38,254 bases of DNA from a candidate division TM6 bacterium UASB124 (GTDB lineage: Bacteria > Babelota > Babeliae > Babelales > RVW-14): contig CAMDFF010000008.1 in NCBI GenBank assembly GCA_945897315.1, positions 1 to 38,254 of the forward strand. The letters run 5' to 3'. The notes under the pieces are model-generated. The model was not told where the DNA came from and did not search any database. It saw only the letters and a list, made by a program, of their open reading frames with translations. The translations under genes were made by a program, and so were the position numbers. This document shows positions 16,684 through 24,653 of this stretch, one piece after another (within the stretch, counting starts at the first letter, position 1; each line of letters opens with the position of its first letter).

Positions 16684-18635
16684 AAAAAACATACTATATT
16701 ACGACCCCAATTTATTATCCAAATGCAAAGCCACACCTTGGCACTCTTTACTCAACTCTTTTGGCAGATATTGCTGCTCGTTGGCATAAACTACTGCTGG
16801 GCAACGATACATTTATGTTGACCGGTACCGATGAGCATGGGCAAAAAATTCAAGAAAAAGCGGAATCAGTTAACATGACTCCTAAGGCATTTGTTGACAG
16901 CATTGTGCCGACTTACCAGCAGCTTTGGCAGCTTTATGGGATTGATTATTCACGATTTATTCGTACAACAGATGTGGACCATGAGCATGGCGTAACTGAA
17001 TGGATTAAGCGCTTAATTAAGCAAGGGGATATCTATAAAGGCTCATATGAAGGTTGGTATTGTGTGCCTGACGAGACCTTTGTGAATATTGGTAGCGATC
17101 CTCTGGTTGATTCTTCTGGCGCATATTTGTGTCCAACGTGTAAGCGTGGACTCAAGCAACTTTCTGAAGAGAGTTATTCGTTTAAGCTTTCTGCATATGA
17201 AGAGAAACTTTTAGCTTTTTACGAAGCAAATCCTGATTTTATTACTCCTAAAGAGCGCTTGCATGAAGTTATCTCTTTTGTGAAATCAGGACTCAAAGAT
17301 CTGAGCTTGTCTCGCAAAACAATTACCTGGGGAATTCCGTTTCCTGGCGATCCTGATCATGTGGTATATGTCTGGGCTGATGCGCTTAACAACTATTTAA
17401 CAGGTGTTGGGTATGAGGCAGCAGATCCTCTTTCTGTTGCGTTATTTGCTCGTTGTTGGCCTGCCGATGCACATGTTATGGCAAAAGATATTGTTCGTTT
17501 TCATGCTGTTTACTGGCCCGCATTTTTAATGGCATCTGGTCTGCCACTGCCTAAAAAATTAGTTGTTCATGGGTATATTTTGGCGGGTGAAGCAAAAATG
17601 TCCAAGTCTCTAGGCAATACGCTGGATCCATATAAATTAGCTGACTGGTACGGTACAGAGCAGATTCGTTATTATTTGGCACGTCAAATGGCAATTACGC
17701 ATGATGGTACTTTCGACCTCAAAGATCTGGAAGATCGTTTGAATGCTGATCTTGCAAATAGCCTTGGTAATTTACTTAATCGCATTACCACGTTGGCGGT
17801 TAGTAATAGTTATACCAGTGTTCAAGCACCAGCCACTTTGGAAGTTCGATCAGAAGCGCTTAAAATTCGTACTGTAGAGGCGTATCGCTTGATGGCGGAT
17901 GAAATGGAAAAGCATTTCTATCATACGGCACTGGCGGAAGCGTGGAAGCTTATTGCAGCAGTGAATGGTTATGTGCATGACTTGCAGCCATGGAAATTGG
18001 CAAAAGAAAACCGTACATTATTTGAAGAATGTATTGCCGTTTCATGCAATTCTTTGCGTGTCATTGGGCTTGTGCTCTGGCCGGTAATGCCAATAAAAAT
18101 GCAAGAGCTACTTGCTTCTCTTGGTGTTACTATTGCCTGGGGTTTTAACTATGACGAGCAGCTCCGGCATGATGCATGGGACCATACGTTTGCTCTAACA
18201 AAGACAGAAAAGATTTTATTTGTGCGCCCGGAATCTCATTTACATGAAATTGAGCAATCGCCAGAAAAAGTAGCTGCTGTTGCAGCACCTACTGTAGTGC
18301 CTATAGATGAAGAAATTGGCATTGAAGATGTAGCCAAGCTGCATTTGGTTGTTGGAACGATTACGGCTTGTGAGCCAGTCCCAAAATCGGATAAATTACT
18401 GTGCTTGCAAGTAGATGCAGGGGAGTATGGTAAGCGCCAAATACTTTCTGGGGTAGCCAAAGACCTTAAGCCAGAAGAGCTTGTTGGTCGCCAAGGTATT
18501 TTTGTGGCCAATCTTAAACCACGCAAAATGGCAGGTATGCTTTCTGAGGGTATGATGCTTTATGCCTATGATGCTGATGGGAAAAATAAACTTGCTACAG
18601 CTGATGGTGCAGCAAATGGCCAACGAGTGAAATAA
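16680..18635 (+). CDS. metG: Methionyl-tRNA synthetase with C-terminal tRNA-binding domain
   Basis: Charges tRNA-Met. The class I signature HIGH appears as PHLG (residues 18-21) and KMSKS as AKMSKSLGNT (near residue 306). The zinc-knuckle region is degenerate: only LCPTCKRG keeps a CxxC, while the first pair reads YCVPDE. A C-terminal OB-fold tRNA-binding domain (about 548-651) contains LVVGTITACEPVPKSDKL and LKPRKMAGMLSEGM, which promotes dimerisation and tRNA binding. Length 651 aa is normal. The start overlaps the HEPN stop by 4 nt, an unusual arrangement for an essential gene. Confidence 0.96.
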   Translation: MKKTYYITTPIYYPNAKPHLGTLYSTLLADIAARWHKLLLGNDTFMLTGTDEHGQKIQEKAESVNMTPKAFVDSIVPTYQQLWQLYGIDYSRFIRTTDVDHEHGVTEWIKRLIKQGDIYKGSYEGWYCVPDETFVNIGSDPLVDSSGAYLCPTCKRGLKQLSEESYSFKLSAYEEKLLAFYEANPDFITPKERLHEVISFVKSGLKDLSLSRKTITWGIPFPGDPDHVVYVWADALNNYLTGVGYEAADPLSVALFARCWPADAHVMAKDIVRFHAVYWPAFLMASGLPLPKKLVVHGYILAGEAKMSKSLGNTLDPYKLADWYGTEQIRYYLARQMAITHDGTFDLKDLEDRLNADLANSLGNLLNRITTLAVSNSYTSVQAPATLEVRSEALKIRTVEAYRLMADEMEKHFYHTALAEAWKLIAAVNGYVHDLQPWKLAKENRTLFEECIAVSCNSLRVIGLVLWPVMPIKMQELLASLGVTIAWGFNYDEQLRHDAWDHTFALTKTEKILFVRPESHLHEIEQSPEKVAAVAAPTVVPIDEEIGIEDVAKLHLVVGTITACEPVPKSDKLLCLQVDAGEYGKRQILSGVAKDLKPEELVGRQGIFVANLKPRKMAGMLSEGMMLYAYDADGKNKLATADGAANGQRVK

Positions 18636-18638
18636 AAA

Positions 18639-18690
18639 CATAGAGACGTTAGTTACTTGCGGTTGTTGGTAACTAACGTCTCTATGAAAA
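18639..18690. terminator. Bidirectional hairpin terminator between metG and laccase-domain gene
   Basis: An 18-bp perfect stem (18639-18656 with 18669-18686) around a 12-nt loop. A-rich sequence on the left and AAAATT on the right give short U runs for both strands. The two flanking genes converge on it. Confidence 0.85.
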
Positions 18691-18697
18691 TTCTTGG

Positions 18698-19537
18698 TTA
18701 CTCTAACCACGCAATAGTTGCTTGCGTATTATATAAATTCTTATCAGTGCTGCGGCGGTACGAGTGGTACTCATGGTTGCAAATAGTGCAGATGTTGTTT
18801 GAGATATCAATATTTTTTTCATCAACACCTGCAGCACGTAATTGTTGCAGATTGAGCTTAGCATTATTAAAAAATAGCTTCCCGTTGCGTTTTATGATTA
18901 ATCCCCGCTCTTCCACCCCTTCTGGGCGTGGTTCGACAAGCTCACCATGAGCGGGAGTCGATTCTGCAATTAAATCTTCAGTTGCCGCTCTTCCTGATCC
19001 TGTCGAAGGACGAGCCCATAGGGCGAAGGGAGAGCGGATGTTGAGCGTTTGTTCTAGCGAAGTGATAAAATCATCTTTAATCTCATAGCAGCAGGCGCCT
19101 CCAGCAGGGCCAAAAAAAACAAGTAGCTTGCTCATATCGATATCAAAATCAGCGACAAGTTGTTGCGCGACTATTGTTCCAATCCCAGCAACTGACCCTC
19201 GCCAGCCAGCATGAGCAACGGCGATAACATGTTTGTCTGGGGCGTAAAAAACGAGTGGTAAGCAGTCAGCCGTGTGCACCCCAATAGCAATGTTGCGCTC
19301 GCTTGTGATTAAAAAATCGCCATCATGTGATTTGTAATCAATGATGATTGGTTGTGCTTGAGGTCGTTTAGCAACTATGCGCCCTGCAGTGCCATGTACT
19401 TGATTGTCTACGGTTAGTTGAGAAATGTTGAGGTTGGTGGCAATGTCTTCAAGTGATGCAATAAAAGCCGCACTGTTTTTAAAACTGATAGGAAAATCGG
19501 CAGCTTTGCCGAAAAATAAGCGAAGAGAGCTTTGCAT
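18698..19537 (-). CDS. pgeF: Laccase-domain protein (YfiH/LACC1 family) with repeat-encoded insert
   Basis: Cytoplasmic metal-dependent enzyme of the YfiH/PgeF family, known variously as polyphenol oxidase-like, purine nucleoside phosphorylase and peptidoglycan-editing factor. Metal ligands are His48 in VDNQVHG, Cys92 in HTADCLPLVF and His109 in VAHAGWRGS. The end carries the family SYRR. Between SPFALWA and the conserved region near KRNGKLFFN lies an extra segment of about 35 residues containing RPSTGSGR and AHGELVEPR. These are translations of a widespread palindromic repeat (18927-19017). The frame stays open, so the protein may still be made. It follows the mutY-like gene by 24 nt on the same strand. 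Confidence 0.9.
   Translation of the reverse strand: MQSSLRLFFGKAADFPISFKNSAAFIASLEDIATNLNISQLTVDNQVHGTAGRIVAKRPQAQPIIIDYKSHDGDFLITSERNIAIGVHTADCLPLVFYAPDKHVIAVAHAGWRGSVAGIGTIVAQQLVADFDIDMSKLLVFFGPAGGACCYEIKDDFITSLEQTLNIRSPFALWARPSTGSGRAATEDLIAESTPAHGELVEPRPEGVEERGLIIKRNGKLFFNNAKLNLQQLRAAGVDEKNIDISNNICTICNHEYHSYRRSTDKNLYNTQATIAWLE
18927..19017. repeat. Inverted pair of REP-like palindromic repeats inside a gene
   Basis: Two inverted half-units lie within the laccase-domain gene. One contains TTCGACAAGCTCACCATGAG (18932-18951). The other contains CCTGTCGAAGGACGAGC (18999-19015), whose complement begins GCTCGTCCTTCGACAGG. I know this sequence class as a dispersed palindrome whose translations often read STGSGR and GELVEPR in unrelated proteins. 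No other copy was seen in this window. Confidence 0.8.
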
Positions 19538-19561
19538 CGTTACTCTTTCAATAGTATAAAA

Positions 19562-20449
19562 TTAAGGAAGGGAGAGAAGTCCGTTATTATTCTTAACAAA
19601 GCCTTCATGCTTTAAATCGGTAAGAATTTTTTCTACTCGCGCAGATTCTTTGCCTAGGTGTGCAGATAACATGGCCATTGGTATTCCAGGCTGGTCAAGC
19701 AGTGCTTGTAAGATCATGCCTCGCACTTGTCGGTCTGAACCTTCGAATGCAGATTGTTTGGCATAGTGTGTGCTGAGTCTGCTGACATTACCAACTGTTT
19801 TTTTGAGCATAACGCCGTAGTCCATGAGCGCGTAGTACCAAGACTTTGGATCTGCTTGATCGACTGCTGCCGTAACAAATGGCTCGAGCATTGCATCGCT
19901 AACAGCGGTATGATGTTTAAAGAAAAAGTAGATAAATACCGTGCGCACATTAGTTTCAATAAATGAAACTGGTGCGTTACATGCATATGTTACGATTGAT
20001 CGAGCGGTTGCTTTGCCAATACTGGGAAATGTTTCTAGCGTGGCTATATCGATTGGCAATCTACCATTGTGCTGAGTTACTACTAGCTGTGCAATTTTTT
20101 GTAGAGCTAATGCTCGTCTGTTATACCCCAGTCCTTTCCATAACCGAATAATGTCAGAAATGGGTGCATTGGCTAGCGTTGCAAAATCAGGGAACCTCTC
20201 GACAAAGGCTTCAAACTTTCCAGTAACACGTGAGGTTGAAGTTTGTTGGAGCATAATCTCAGACACGGTAACAAAGTAAGGGCTCGTAATGCGACGCCAG
20301 ATAAAATCACGTTTATGATATTTGTAGTAATGTAAAATAATGGCCTGAAATGAAGCCAGAGTATTATTGCTGCATTGCTCTGACGCTTGTAGCGCAAAAA
20401 AGTTTTCTATTAATGCGTTATGCTGGTCTTGATTAAATAGTGTATTCAT
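19562..20449 (-). CDS. mutY: MutY-like A/G mismatch adenine glycosylase without iron-sulphur cluster
   Basis: HhH-GPD base-excision glycosylase, probably removing A opposite 8-oxoG. The MutY catalytic Glu is Glu64 in SEIMLQQTS, and the helix-hairpin-helix is in ETFPSIGKATARSIVTYAC. The position of the second catalytic Asp (DGNV in E. coli) reads FIETNVRTVF, so Glu replaces Asp. The four C-terminal cysteines for the [4Fe-4S] cluster are absent, and HYAKQSAFEGSDRQVRG stands there instead. The C-terminal NUDIX-like domain is replaced by a short winged-helix-like tail. Length 295 aa. Upstream gene of the laccase-domain pair. Substrate specificity is inferred. Confidence 0.85.
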   Translation of the reverse strand: MNTLFNQDQHNALIENFFALQASEQCSNNTLASFQAIILHYYKYHKRDFIWRRITSPYFVTVSEIMLQQTSTSRVTGKFEAFVERFPDFATLANAPISDIIRLWKGLGYNRRALALQKIAQLVVTQHNGRLPIDIATLETFPSIGKATARSIVTYACNAPVSFIETNVRTVFIYFFFKHHTAVSDAMLEPFVTAAVDQADPKSWYYALMDYGVMLKKTVGNVSRLSTHYAKQSAFEGSDRQVRGMILQALLDQPGIPMAMLSAHLGKESARVEKILTDLKHEGFVKNNNGLLSLP

Positions 20450-20487
20450 GATGATAGTAATATATCTTTTGTTGTCTTAATAGTCAT

Positions 20488-20538
20488 GGGGGGGGGACTT
20501 ACCGAAATCTTTTTTTTTAGCATACTATAGCAAGTATG
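20488..20538 (+). promoter_or_regulatory. Homopolymer tracts and small inverted repeat upstream of EamA gene
   Basis: G9 (20488-20496) and T9 (20510-20518) tracts are followed by CATACT-N6-AGTATG (20521-20538), a 6-bp inverted repeat that overlaps a possible -10 (TACTAT). The start codon is at 20561. The layout suggests an operator at a promoter, with tracts that could vary in length by slippage. Function is inference. Confidence 0.4.
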
Positions 20539-20560
20539 TTTTAGAAAGGGTTATACATTC

Positions 20561-21457
20561 ATGATTTTATCCGCGTTTATTGGTTTTGCAGCTATTGCTA
20601 GCGCTATTGTTGTTAACAAAATGATACTCCAGCAGTTGCCTCTTGTTTTTTATGTTGGGCTGAGGTCATTGCTTGCTGGGGCCATATTGTATCTTTATGC
20701 AAGGCGAGCTACACATCGTTTTTCACGAGAGTATTTGCGTGTTGATTTGCGGTCATTGTTATTTGTTGCGGTATTAACAACGCTTGTTCCTTCACTTCTT
20801 AAGGCCTATGCAATTAAATATATGTTTGCATCAAAGGCTGCATTAATTGGTAGTCTTGATCCATTTATGACTGCTTTCTATGCCTATGTGTTGTTTCATG
20901 AACGCCTTACTAAGCGCAAGCTGCTTGGGATTCTGATAGCATTTGCGGGTGCCATGGCATTGTGCTTAAGTGCATCACCAGTGGAGCCGTCACTGCATGC
21001 TTTTTTGTGTTTTTCGCTCCCTGAATTAGCAGCATTTGGAGCAGTTGCGTTAAGTCGTCTTGGCTGGCTTGTTGCACAGCGGTTACTTAAGCAAGAACGC
21101 TACTCTCCCATTGAGCTTAATGCTGTTACTATGATGTTTTCTGGCTTGATGGGGTTGACCATCGCAGCATTCCTAGAAGATGGTATTTCGTACACAGCTC
21201 TTGCTCATCCAGCGCTGTTGGGTCTCATAGCTTATAGTGTTCTTGTTGGTAATGTTTTTGGATTTACTTCCTACGGCTATGCCCTCAAGCGCTATTCTGC
21301 CAGCTTTGCTTCTTTGCTTGGCTTTTCTACACCGGTTTTTATCACTATTTTCAGTTGGCTTTTGCTCTCTGAACGCTTAACCCTTCCGGTTGCGCTGTCT
21401 GGATGTATTATCTTCGCTGGGGTATACGTATTCTATCGTGAAGAGCTACGTGGATAG
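20561..21457 (+). CDS. EamA/DMT-superfamily transporter
   Basis: 298-residue inner membrane protein with about ten hydrophobic helices in two repeated halves, the drug/metabolite transporter fold. Motifs include LRSLLAGAILYLYARR, YAIKYMFASKAALIGSLDPF with LFHERLTKRKLLGILIAFAG in the first half, and SLLGFSTPVFITIFSWLLLSERLTLP in the second. The substrate cannot be read from sequence; relatives export or import amino acids, nucleosides or sugars. It stands alone. Its upstream region contains G9 and T9 tracts. Confidence 0.9.
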   Translation: MILSAFIGFAAIASAIVVNKMILQQLPLVFYVGLRSLLAGAILYLYARRATHRFSREYLRVDLRSLLFVAVLTTLVPSLLKAYAIKYMFASKAALIGSLDPFMTAFYAYVLFHERLTKRKLLGILIAFAGAMALCLSASPVEPSLHAFLCFSLPELAAFGAVALSRLGWLVAQRLLKQERYSPIELNAVTMMFSGLMGLTIAAFLEDGISYTALAHPALLGLIAYSVLVGNVFGFTSYGYALKRYSASFASLLGFSTPVFITIFSWLLLSERLTLPVALSGCIIFAGVYVFYREELRG

Positions 21458-21514
21458 CTTGCTATAGTGTTTTTGTCTTCTGGCAGGGGTGAAGTGGCGA
21501 AAAATCCATTTTAA

Positions 21515-21523
21515 TGGTATACT
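21515..21523 (+). promoter_or_regulatory. Extended -10 promoter for hemerythrin-like gene
   Basis: TGGTATACT fits an extended -10 (TGnTATAAT, hexamer 5 of 6). No good -35 box is seen upstream, as is common for extended -10 promoters. The start codon is 70 nt downstream. Confidence 0.45.
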
Positions 21524-21593
21524 GCCCTCTTTCCCCATAATTATGTTTTCCCTCATGCCATAGAGCAGAGTATTTGCAAGTGGAAGGTTTTGT

Positions 21594-22247
21594 ATGCGCT
21601 ATAAGCTTTATCGAGAGCATAAATATATCAGTTGCGCGGTTAACGATGTTGTTAGGCTGATTGCAAAAACGGATTTTACGAGTCTAACTGAAACAGAAAA
21701 AGTCACAAAAGCTCTTCAAGGGCTTTGGGCTGTTCTTGCTTGGCATTCTCAATACGAAGATGAAATTTTGCATCCCATGCTATCACAAAAGGGTGTTTAT
21801 TCTTACGCACAGCTTGAAGCGGACCATCTTGAAAATAAACAAAAAATCATCGCTATCGATAATCTACTTATTGCGATTACAGAGAGCTCAAATGCTGAAG
21901 ATCAGATAGAGTTTGGATGTCAGTTATACCTTAGGTTTAGAAAGTTTTCTGCTGAAAACTTAGAGCACCTTGATTTGGAAGAAGTGCTTTTGTTGCCAGA
22001 ATTTCATAGATTCTATAGCGATTCAGAATTGCGAGATGCAGAATTTGAAGTTTATAAATCGATGTCAATAGAGCATATGATTCATGCGATTAAAACAATG
22101 TTTTCTTATATGAATAGGCAAGATCGTTTCGTTATTTTAAATGATATTAAAATATGCGATGCTGTACGATTTGCAGCTTTATGGCAAGCCATTCAGATAG
22201 ATATTGAACCTGCAGAACGAGCAGATTTGGCACACAAATTAAGTTAA
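21594..22247 (+). CDS. Hemerythrin-like HHE-domain protein
   Basis: 217-residue helical cytoplasmic protein. The spacing of metal ligands matches hemerythrin HHE domains: His9 in REHKY, His51 and Glu55 in WHSQYEDE, His78 in EADHLENK, and His125 with Glu129 in LEHLDLEE. These would bind a di-iron centre used for oxygen or NO sensing or iron handling. The C-terminal 70 residues do not match anything I recognise. GGAAGG precedes the ATG by 7 nt. It is monocistronic and ends at a strong hairpin. The precise role is unknown. Confidence 0.8.
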   Translation: MRYKLYREHKYISCAVNDVVRLIAKTDFTSLTETEKVTKALQGLWAVLAWHSQYEDEILHPMLSQKGVYSYAQLEADHLENKQKIIAIDNLLIAITESSNAEDQIEFGCQLYLRFRKFSAENLEHLDLEEVLLLPEFHRFYSDSELRDAEFEVYKSMSIEHMIHAIKTMFSYMNRQDRFVILNDIKICDAVRFAALWQAIQIDIEPAERADLAHKLS

Positions 22248-22252
22248 TTTTT

Positions 22253-22305
22253 TAACAAGAAAAATCCCCCGGTAATTATAAACTACCGGGGGATTTTTCT
22301 TGTTA
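22253..22305. terminator. Bidirectional rho-independent terminator
   Basis: A 22-bp perfect stem (22253-22274 with 22284-22305) with a CCCCCGG/CCGGGGG core and A/T tracts on both arms, giving a U run for each strand. It lies between the convergent hemerythrin-like and ankyrin genes. Confidence 0.92.
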
Positions 22306-22320
22306 AAATCTAAAAAATGC

Positions 22321-23124
22321 TTAATCCGCTTCTTCTAAAACTGCGTTAACAGCATTAATAGCTGCGGCCTCTTGGCGTGCTAATTGAGCAACTAATTTTT
22401 TTCGTACAGAGTCTCTGTGCTGCAAAGAGCTACATAAATGCATGGTAGGGGTAACTACTGCTCCGTAAGATATCAGCAATTCAATTATTTCTGAATCACA
22501 ACCCCTTTTAGAGCAGGCTAGATACAGTGGTGAAATGCCTGCATTATCGGGAATATCAAGATTAATATGATGTTCTGCACTATAAGAAAGCAGTCTCGAA
22601 ACGACTGAAAAGCTATTGTTTATAACAGCTTGGTGTAGAAAATTTCTCCCATTATCATCACATTGATCAGGTTGCTCATTGCGATCAAGTGCCATTTGTA
22701 CAGCAAAAACATTAGAGCTCTGAACGGCATTGCTTAGCGAGAGGTTGAGCCGAATAGCATGACGAGCCTGTTTTATTAAGTCTTCAGGGACTTGGTACAT
22801 GCCTGAAGCATCTTCTGGGAGTTGGAGGGTTCCATTGAATATTTCACGCGCAATGAACAAACGTGTTTTTTTGATAGTGCGTGTTTCTGTTCCTGGCAGC
22901 ACTATTTTAGCTTTAATAGCTTTAAGTGGATCGCGAACAATTGTGCTAAATGGTGATTGGCACGTGCGAGCAAGATTTTTTTGATCGCGGAGTGTTAAAA
23001 AAGAGCTTATCGCATTAATAGTATCAGGTCCCAAAATGCATACTTTATTAGCGGCATTAACAACGTGATAGCAGGTAATTGCTAGGATCAGTGAAGCGAT
23101 GACTGTTTTATTTGTTTGTTTCAT
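22321..23124 (-). CDS. Exported F-box-like / ankyrin-repeat protein
   Basis: 267 aa. A Sec signal peptide (hydrophobic TVIASLILAITCYHVV, cleavage near VNA/A) is followed by a stretch resembling a eukaryotic F-box: ILGPDTINAISSFLTLRDQK then NLARTC. Two or three ankyrin repeats follow around residues 135-225 (NFLHQAVINNSFSVVSRLL; SPLYLACSKRGCDSEIIELL). The likely role is a host-directed effector that recruits a target through ankyrins and a Skp1-type host ubiquitin ligase through the F-box; this is inference from domain types. ATG 23124 is used, though GTG 23127 is directly in front. Its upstream region does not clearly share the motif found before the other members. Confidence 0.75.
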   Translation of the reverse strand: MKQTNKTVIASLILAITCYHVVNAANKVCILGPDTINAISSFLTLRDQKNLARTCQSPFSTIVRDPLKAIKAKIVLPGTETRTIKKTRLFIAREIFNGTLQLPEDASGMYQVPEDLIKQARHAIRLNLSLSNAVQSSNVFAVQMALDRNEQPDQCDDNGRNFLHQAVINNSFSVVSRLLSYSAEHHINLDIPDNAGISPLYLACSKRGCDSEIIELLISYGAVVTPTMHLCSSLQHRDSVRKKLVAQLARQEAAAINAVNAVLEEAD

Positions 23125-23257
23125 CACGAAGATGTCCTGCTATTTTTTGAGCCCTGTATTATTTTAAGCTATGCAATTTTAGCTATAAACTGTTCTAAGG
23201 CAAGTAAATCTTTAAATAGCCCAAAAACATGCATTTTGAGTAAGACAATTGGATATC

Positions 23258-23377
23258 TTAGGCGGAAGTGTATTAATAGCTCCTTGGGAAACGGGCATCG
23301 ATTAGCCATAGTGACAGATGACTAATCGATGCCTTGCTTGAGCTACCGCCTAATCACATGGATTGAGTAATAGGCGG
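23258..23377. other. Structured element downstream of ftsZ with nested and alternative stems
   Basis: Nested complementary pairs are TTAGGCGG/CCGCCTAA (23258-23265, 23346-23353), TAGCTC/GAGCTA (23277-23282, 23340-23345) and GGCATCGATTAG/CTAATCGATGCC (23294-23305, 23322-23333). A third copy of TAGGCGG at 23371-23377 can pair with the same CCGCCTA, forming an exclusive alternative. It lies between the ftsZ stop and the ankyrin gene upstream region. It may be a terminator, a regulatory RNA structure or a small palindromic repeat. Confidence 0.6.
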
Positions 23378-23390
23378 AAAGAAAAGTTGA

Positions 23391-24644
23391 TTATTCATCA
23401 TGTGATTGTGCTGACTGTTCTGCGGCTTTTTTCCGCATGAACGTTGGAGTATCGAGATTATCCATGTCGAATGATTCTTCAATAGGTGCAGTATATCCGG
23501 CAGCTGAGGTTGCGCCGGTGATCATGGTCATAGTTGGTGCAGTAACGACCTCAGGAATAGCAACTTCAAGAATGAATACTGGCTCTGGTGAGGCTGGTGC
23601 TACGTATTCAATGACGGCAGGGGTGATAGTTTGTGCGGTCGTGATAATAACGGGTGCTGCAATAGCAGGCACAGACTGTTCAAGGCCGGTAGCAATTACA
23701 GTGACACAAATTTCATCGCCTAGTGATTTATCAATTACCGATCCCATAATAATATTTGCTTCAGGGTTGACCATGTCGTATACCATTGAAGCAGCCTCAT
23801 TGATCTCTTGCAGCTCAAGGTCCTCGTTACCTGTAATATTAATCAGCACGCCCCTTGCTCCATGGATACTAGCGCTTTCTAGTAGTGGCGAACTGATGGC
23901 ACGCATTGCTGCTTGTCGCGCTCGGTCTGGTCCTGATGCGCGGCCTGTACCCATAATAGCCATGCCGGTGTCTTTCATGATTGTGCGTACATCAGCAAAA
24001 TCAACATTGATGTGGCCAGCTCGTGTGATGATGTCTGAGATGCCTTTAATTGCTTGTTTCAAAATATCATTCGAAAGTGCAAAGGCGTTGAGCATCGATA
24101 TTTTGGGGTCAGCATTTTCCAGAAGCTTTTGATTGGGGACAACGATGAGTGTATCAACGGTGCCTTTTATAGTATTAAACGCATCTTCAGCATGTTTAGC
24201 GCGGCGCTTCCCTTCAAAAGAAAAGGGCTTTGTCACAACACCAACAGTCAAGATACCCATCTCTCGTGCGGCTTGTGCAATAATTGGCAATGCTCCCGAG
24301 CCAGTGCCACCACCAAGGCCAGCAGTAACAAAAAGAATGTCGGTGTTGTCGAGCAAATCTTTGATGGCATCAATATCTTCTTCTGCTGCACGGCGGCCAA
24401 TTTCTGGGTTTGACCCTGCGCCAAGGCCTTTAGTGATTTTTTTGCCTAGCTGTACCTTATTGCGCGCTGGGGACTGGTGTAATGCCTGTGCATCAGTATT
24501 TGCGACAATAAATGATATTGCTTCCATATCGCCGCTATTAATCATGCTATTGACAGCATTGCTGCCAGCCCCGCCTACACCGAGTACCTTTAAGTTTACT
24601 CCCGCGCTGTTGAACTCTTCTTCAAGATTTATTATTTCGAACAT
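23391..24644 (-). CDS. ftsZ: Cell division protein FtsZ
   Basis: Tubulin-like GTPase forming the Z ring. The GTP-binding region shows LGVGGAGSNAVNSM, NTDAQAL and the signature GGGTGSG (residues 111-117), with TKPFSFEGKRR after it. A variable Ala/Thr/Pro-rich linker leads to the C-terminal peptide DNLDTPTFMRKKAAE, which binds FtsA. Total 417 aa. AAGGAG lies 2 nt before ATG 24647 and 5 nt before ATG 24644, so the second Met is preferred. It follows ftsA after 9 nt. No peptidoglycan synthesis genes are adjacent, so the usual dcw cluster is reduced to ftsQAZ. Confidence 0.96.
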   Translation of the reverse strand: MFEIINLEEEFNSAGVNLKVLGVGGAGSNAVNSMINSGDMEAISFIVANTDAQALHQSPARNKVQLGKKITKGLGAGSNPEIGRRAAEEDIDAIKDLLDNTDILFVTAGLGGGTGSGALPIIAQAAREMGILTVGVVTKPFSFEGKRRAKHAEDAFNTIKGTVDTLIVVPNQKLLENADPKISMLNAFALSNDILKQAIKGISDIITRAGHINVDFADVRTIMKDTGMAIMGTGRASGPDRARQAAMRAISSPLLESASIHGARGVLINITGNEDLELQEINEAASMVYDMVNPEANIIMGSVIDKSLGDEICVTVIATGLEQSVPAIAAPVIITTAQTITPAVIEYVAPASPEPVFILEVAIPEVVTAPTMTMITGATSAAGYTAPIEESFDMDNLDTPTFMRKKAAEQSAQSHDE

Positions 24645-24653
24645 CATTACTCC

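Noticed and set aside
23125-23257. Fourth copy of the shared effector upstream motif before the ankyrin gene at 22321
   Set aside because: Only short AT-rich words such as TAGCTTA agree; the TTTGAA block and spacing are not preserved.
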